Shown here piece by piece: positions 60,817-64,000 of a DNA stretch of 64,000 bases (position 1 is its first letter; every line of letters starts with the position of its first letter). The notes under the pieces are model-generated. The model searched no databases. It was not told the DNA's origin and saw nothing but the letters and a program-made list of their open reading frames with translations. This stretch comes from Alkalihalophilus pseudofirmus (GTDB lineage Bacteria; Bacillota; Bacilli; Bacillales; Bacillaceae_D). Made by a program: the position numbers and the translations under genes. The stretch spans positions 2,150,001 to 2,214,000 of the forward strand of contig NZ_CP117835.1 in assembly GCF_029094545.1 (NCBI RefSeq), read 5' to 3'.

Positions 60817-62407
60817 TGTCATTCTCCTCTGCATCATATGGTATATCAATCATAATCGTTGTTCCTGCACCTACGACCGTATCGATCGTCAAGTGACCAG
60901 AAAGCTGATCAATACTGTCTTTAACGTTGGCTAAACCGTATCCGCGCCCTTCTCCTTTTGTAGAGTAGCCTTTAGTGAATATTTCTTTCAATTGTTCAGT
61001 CTTAATGCCCGGACCTGTATCCTTCACTTCTATGTGCAATTTTCCCCTTTTTACTGCAAGAGTCATTTCTACTTTTTTAAACGGTGACTCAGCAACAGCT
61101 TCAATCGCATTATTGATCACATTTCCGAGGATTGTAATCATCTCATGCACCATTTCTTGATCAGGCGATTTATGAATAGGTGTCTGACTTTTTATGGTCA
61201 GGGTAACACCGCATTCTTTCGCATAGCTTAATTTACCTAATAGAAAACCTGATAAGACAGGGTCTCGTACGTGTTGCACTTGGCTGATTTCATGACTTTT
61301 GTGATCGACTAATTTCAGGATAAACTCCTTTAACTGATCATACGCCCCAATCCGAAGCATCCCTAAGATCACATGCAGGTTATTTTTCACCTCATGGGAT
61401 TGTGAGCGAAGAGCTTCGACATACAGCTTTACTCCAGTTAATTGCTGCGCGAGCTCTTTCACTTCTGTTTTATCACGTAATGTCGAGATCGCTCCAATTA
61501 CTTTATCATCAACGATAAGCGGCGCACGATTCACAATGAAGGACATGTCATTAATAACAAGCTCATCTCCTAGCTCTGCCCTGCCTGTCTTAAGCACTCG
61601 TTCTAGTCCTGTCATAGGCAGGAACGAAGCAATATCAACTCCGATCGGATCTTCTGTTAGTCCGGCTCGCTTTAACAACTTACGAGCAGATTTATTAACG
61701 AGCGTTATTTTCCCCTCTTCATCTACGGCAATAATCCCTTCATGTACCGATTCAAGCATCGCATTCCGCTCTCCTAAAATGCTTGCAATCTGTTTAGGTT
61801 CAAGGCCGTATAATGTTTTCTTTATGTATCTTGCCATAAAAAAAGCCCCGAGAACCCCAGCCAGCAAGCCAAACAGCGATCCTAGCAGAATATTTCTGTG
61901 GTTCTGGTTAATCATCTGCTCAATATATTCAAGCGAGATCCCAACGACTACAGCCCCAATTTGTTCCCCCTCATCATCTAAAACGGGTGTAAAGGACCGA
62001 AGTGAAGTAGTTAGAGTTCCTTCGGAGATTGAGCTATACTCTTGATTTAAAAAGACCTCTTTCTCATCACCGCCTTCAAACGGTTGGCCGACCATCTCCT
62101 CATTTGGATGGGAATAACGGATACCGTTCATATCTAACACGACCACAAACAGCACCTCAGCAGAGCTTCGTACACGATTCGCATATACTTGTACGGCATC
62201 TGTTTCTTGGTTTTCTAACCCGCTTATCACAATATCAGAATCAGCAACAATCCTAGCTGTCGTAAGAGCCTTCTCTTCTTCATAACGCATGCTGTTCTCA
62301 TTAATCGACCTTGAGACTAAGAGGTCTGTGATAAACAAAGATAATAAAACGACCATACATACAAGCAGCAGAATCACGGTACGAAGCTTTACTTTTCTCA
62401 TCAACAT
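60809..62407 (-). CDS. malK: Sensor histidine kinase, CitA/DcuS/MalK type (532 aa)
   Basis: Two membrane helices (about 10-30 and 172-193) enclose an extracellular CACHE/PAS sensor of about 140 residues (RYSHPNEEMVGQPF, FTPVLDDEGEQIGAVVVGIS), followed by a cytoplasmic PAS (about 210-310), a dimerisation segment with the phospho-acceptor His in RSQSHEVKNNLHVILG, and HATPase (NVINNAIEA, DTGPGI, GRGYGLANVK). CitA-family kinases sense C4-dicarboxylates or citrate. Gene order with malR, malic enzyme and maeN points to malate. Start ATG at 62407, or the ATG two codons later. Confidence 0.9.
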   Translation of the reverse strand: MLMRKVKLRTVILLLVCMVVLLSLFITDLLVSRSINENSMRYEEEKALTTARIVADSDIVISGLENQETDAVQVYANRVRSSAEVLFVVVLDMNGIRYSHPNEEMVGQPFEGGDEKEVFLNQEYSSISEGTLTTSLRSFTPVLDDEGEQIGAVVVGISLEYIEQMINQNHRNILLGSLFGLLAGVLGAFFMARYIKKTLYGLEPKQIASILGERNAMLESVHEGIIAVDEEGKITLVNKSARKLLKRAGLTEDPIGVDIASFLPMTGLERVLKTGRAELGDELVINDMSFIVNRAPLIVDDKVIGAISTLRDKTEVKELAQQLTGVKLYVEALRSQSHEVKNNLHVILGMLRIGAYDQLKEFILKLVDHKSHEISQVQHVRDPVLSGFLLGKLSYAKECGVTLTIKSQTPIHKSPDQEMVHEMITILGNVINNAIEAVAESPFKKVEMTLAVKRGKLHIEVKDTGPGIKTEQLKEIFTKGYSTKGEGRGYGLANVKDSIDQLSGHLTIDTVVGAGTTIMIDIPYDAEENDSD

Positions 62408-62518
62408 TCTAACCCTTCTCTCAAAACATCATTAGTTGATATTGTAACGGTTGTTTCTTTTTTTAGAAAGATTCAACTTGAGAAAGTTTCTTATCGTTAA
62501 AGTAATTGAAGCTAAACA

Positions 62519-62547
62519 ACTCCCGGATATCAGAAGATCCCGAGAGT
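62519..62547 (-). terminator. Possible terminator after the uvrX-like gene
   Basis: On the minus strand CTCTCGGGAT, a short loop, ATCCGGGAG and TTGTTTAG. One or two mismatches in the stem, weak U-tract. Confidence 0.45.
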
Positions 62548-62554
62548 TTCTCAC

Positions 62555-63832
62555 TTACTTTTTATGTCCGGCGATCAAGCCGCTCCTATGTCTCGTTGTC
62601 CCGCCTTTTGTATACGAGCTTGCACGAAGAATCGCTGTTGCCCCGTACTTTTCTCGAATTGAATCCATCACATAACCAAGCTCCCGCTTACGAGTCACTT
62701 CTTCCTCATCTACAAATAGAGATAACTGGCGCTCGGTATCCGGCTGTACTTTTGAAAGGGCCACATACACCTGCCTAACCGTTTCCCCATGATAATGTTT
62801 GTTTAAAAGTTTTAAACAGGCATTGTAAATATCGAGCGTGCTGTTTGTCGGCTCATCAACTGTGAGCTGCCGGGAAAACCCTCCCCCGCCTTCGTTTTTA
62901 CTATAGCCTAGACCAAGGCTGATCGTTCGGCCTGCTGCTCTTTTCTTCCTTGCACGGCGCACAACCTCCTCACACATTTCAAGAATGACCGTTTTAATTT
63001 CTTCGGTCCCGACATAATCTCTAAGTAAAATTTGGCCGACGGAATAGCTTTTCGATTTGATTTTTGCTGGCTTATGAATGTCACTGACATCGATTCCCCA
63101 CGCATGCTGATACAACTGCTGTCCCATCACTTTGCCGAATTTAAATTCAAGACGTTTAAGAGAGGAATTCGCAAGCTGTGCGACCGAGCGGATTCCCATA
63201 TTCATTAATGTTTTCTCATAGCGGCGCCCAATCCCCCACATATCTGATAATGGCTGAATTCTCCACAGCTTCGTTTCAACGTCCTCATAATCCCAGTGGG
63301 CAAAATGATCCTCCTGCTTTTTAGCTTCGATGTCTAAAGCTACTTTAGATAAAAGCATATTGCAGGAAGATGAGCCGACAGCAAGCGTTAATCCGAAGCA
63401 TGATTTAATCGACTGCTGCAGCATACGTGCAAACCCACGCTGATTCTCCCTTCCTTGATGACGCTTTGAGGTAAGTTTAATAAATGCCTCATCAATCGAA
63501 TACACAAAGATGTCCTCTGGCGGAACATATTGTTCCATATGTAATGTAATCTCGGTCGAAATTTTTAAAAACTCCTCCATTTCCGCGTTCACAACGACGA
63601 TATCAGGATCTTTTGGAATCTCGAACAGCCTTGAACCAGTTTTGATGCCCATTTCTTTTAATTTAGGTGTCGCCGCAAGCACCACGCTTCCGTTACGTTT
63701 TGTATCTCCAACGACAGCAAGCTTTGTTACAAACGGGTGCAGACCAAGCTTCACAGCCGACACACTCGCATAAAAACTCTTTAAATCACAGCATAAATAA
63801 GACTGTTTAGGGAATGCTTCATAATTGAACAT
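62555..63832 (-). CDS. uvrX: Y-family DNA polymerase, UvrX/YqjW type (425 aa)
   Basis: ImpB/MucB/SamB family: DLKSFYASV (16-24, first metal Asp, steric-gate region), YSIDEAF (second acidic pair), helix-hairpin-helix WGIGRRYEKTLMNMGI and a C-terminal little-finger domain. QLSLF near residue 380 is a sliding-clamp binding motif. It copies past DNA damage with low fidelity. B. subtilis UvrX and YqjW are the closest known types. An SOS box 40 bp upstream shows LexA control. It stands alone, not inside a visible prophage. Confidence 0.93.
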   Translation of the reverse strand: MFNYEAFPKQSYLCCDLKSFYASVSAVKLGLHPFVTKLAVVGDTKRNGSVVLAATPKLKEMGIKTGSRLFEIPKDPDIVVVNAEMEEFLKISTEITLHMEQYVPPEDIFVYSIDEAFIKLTSKRHQGRENQRGFARMLQQSIKSCFGLTLAVGSSSCNMLLSKVALDIEAKKQEDHFAHWDYEDVETKLWRIQPLSDMWGIGRRYEKTLMNMGIRSVAQLANSSLKRLEFKFGKVMGQQLYQHAWGIDVSDIHKPAKIKSKSYSVGQILLRDYVGTEEIKTVILEMCEEVVRRARKKRAAGRTISLGLGYSKNEGGGGFSRQLTVDEPTNSTLDIYNACLKLLNKHYHGETVRQVYVALSKVQPDTERQLSLFVDEEEVTRKRELGYVMDSIREKYGATAILRASSYTKGGTTRHRSGLIAGHKK

Positions 63833-63871
63833 CCTACTTCCCCCTTTTTCTCTCTTTAAGCTTATTATACA

Positions 63872-63885
63872 CGAACAAACGTTCT
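63872..63885. promoter_or_regulatory. LexA (SOS) box before uvrX
   Basis: CGAACAAACGTTCT; the minus strand reads AGAACGTTTGTTCG. It fits the Bacillus consensus CGAACNNNNGTTCG with one mismatch. Confidence 0.85.
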
Positions 63886-63938
63886 TACAAACATAAAATA
63901 TTGGTCGGCTGGGTTGAGGGATTATGAGATGTGATTCG

Positions 63939-63990
63939 ATTGCGTCAGTGTAAGCAGAAATTGCGTGGATGCTGCAGCTGATTTTGCAAG
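63939..63990 (+). repeat. Degenerate ~20-bp-period ATTGCGTC array, locus 3, cut by window edge
   Basis: ATTGCGTC at 63939, ATTGCGTGG at 63960 and ATTTTGCAAG near 63981 give steps of 21 bp; the array may continue past the window. Confidence 0.5.
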
Positions 63991-64000
63991 TGTTTGGCTT

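Overview
The window looks like part of the chromosome of a low-to-moderate GC, spore-forming type Gram-positive bacterium of the family Bacillaceae, plausibly alkaliphilic or salt-tolerant. Pointers are strong GGAGG-type ribosome sites with GTG/TTG starts, B. subtilis-like gene sets (ycb-type glucarate genes, CsoR/CopZ/CopA, MalK/MalR/MaeN, UvrX with an SOS box, orphan sporulation-type kinases) and acidic secreted proteins. No rRNA, tRNA, phage, transposase or CRISPR array was seen. Species cannot be named from the sequence alone.

Region 1 (1-11.6 kb, all minus strand): a TetR-controlled beta-oxidation-type operon: CoA ligase, an ACAD11-like acyl-CoA dehydrogenase, NADPH:quinone reductase, a complete TRAP transporter (DctP, DctM, DctQ), a ComB-family phosphatase, enoyl-CoA hydratase, an APH-family kinase, two half-size MaoC hydratases and a thiolase cut by the window edge. 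The separate APH kinase plus ACAD11-like dehydrogenase recalls the phosphorylation route for 4-hydroxyacyl-CoAs.

Region 2 (12-26.7 kb, minus): a beta-1,3-glucan (laminarin) locus: secreted multi-domain GH16 glucanase, GH94-clan phosphorylase (probably GH161/GH149), LacI regulator, YesL membrane protein, sugar ABC importer (two permeases and a binding lipoprotein) and GH1 beta-glucosidase. A palindrome centred on AAAGCGCTTT recurs before four of the transcription units. yesL is bracketed by two copies of a ~390-bp composite element made of oppositely oriented hairpin repeats.

Region 3 (26.7-39.9 kb, minus): an AIM24-like protein, then a hexarate-catabolic locus: unassigned permease, GarD, a 31-codon relic ORF, GudD, semialdehyde dehydrogenase, KdgD, tripartite tricarboxylate-type transporter (TctC/A/B), a divergent UxuA-like protein and a GntR/FadR regulator. 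Three TTGTCTTACAA-type sites partition this into three regulated units.

Region 4 (40-45.7 kb, minus): copper resistance: Met/His-rich multicopper oxidase, double SpoVT/AbrB-fold protein, a newly noted 52-aa His-rich membrane protein, CopA, CopZ and CsoR.

Region 5 (45.8-53.6 kb, plus): a Fur-box-controlled iron-siderophore ABC system and two tandem MEDS-PAS orphan histidine kinases.

Region 6 (53.6-64 kb, mostly minus): BCCT osmolyte transporter, SDR dehydrogenase, ACR3/BASS-type exporter (plus), a malate module (2HCT symporter, malic enzyme, MalR/MalK-like two-component pair) and a UvrX-type Y-family polymerase with an SOS box. A degenerate ~20-bp-period GACGCAATT array occurs in three widely separated intergenic gaps (11.9, 27.6 and 63.9 kb).
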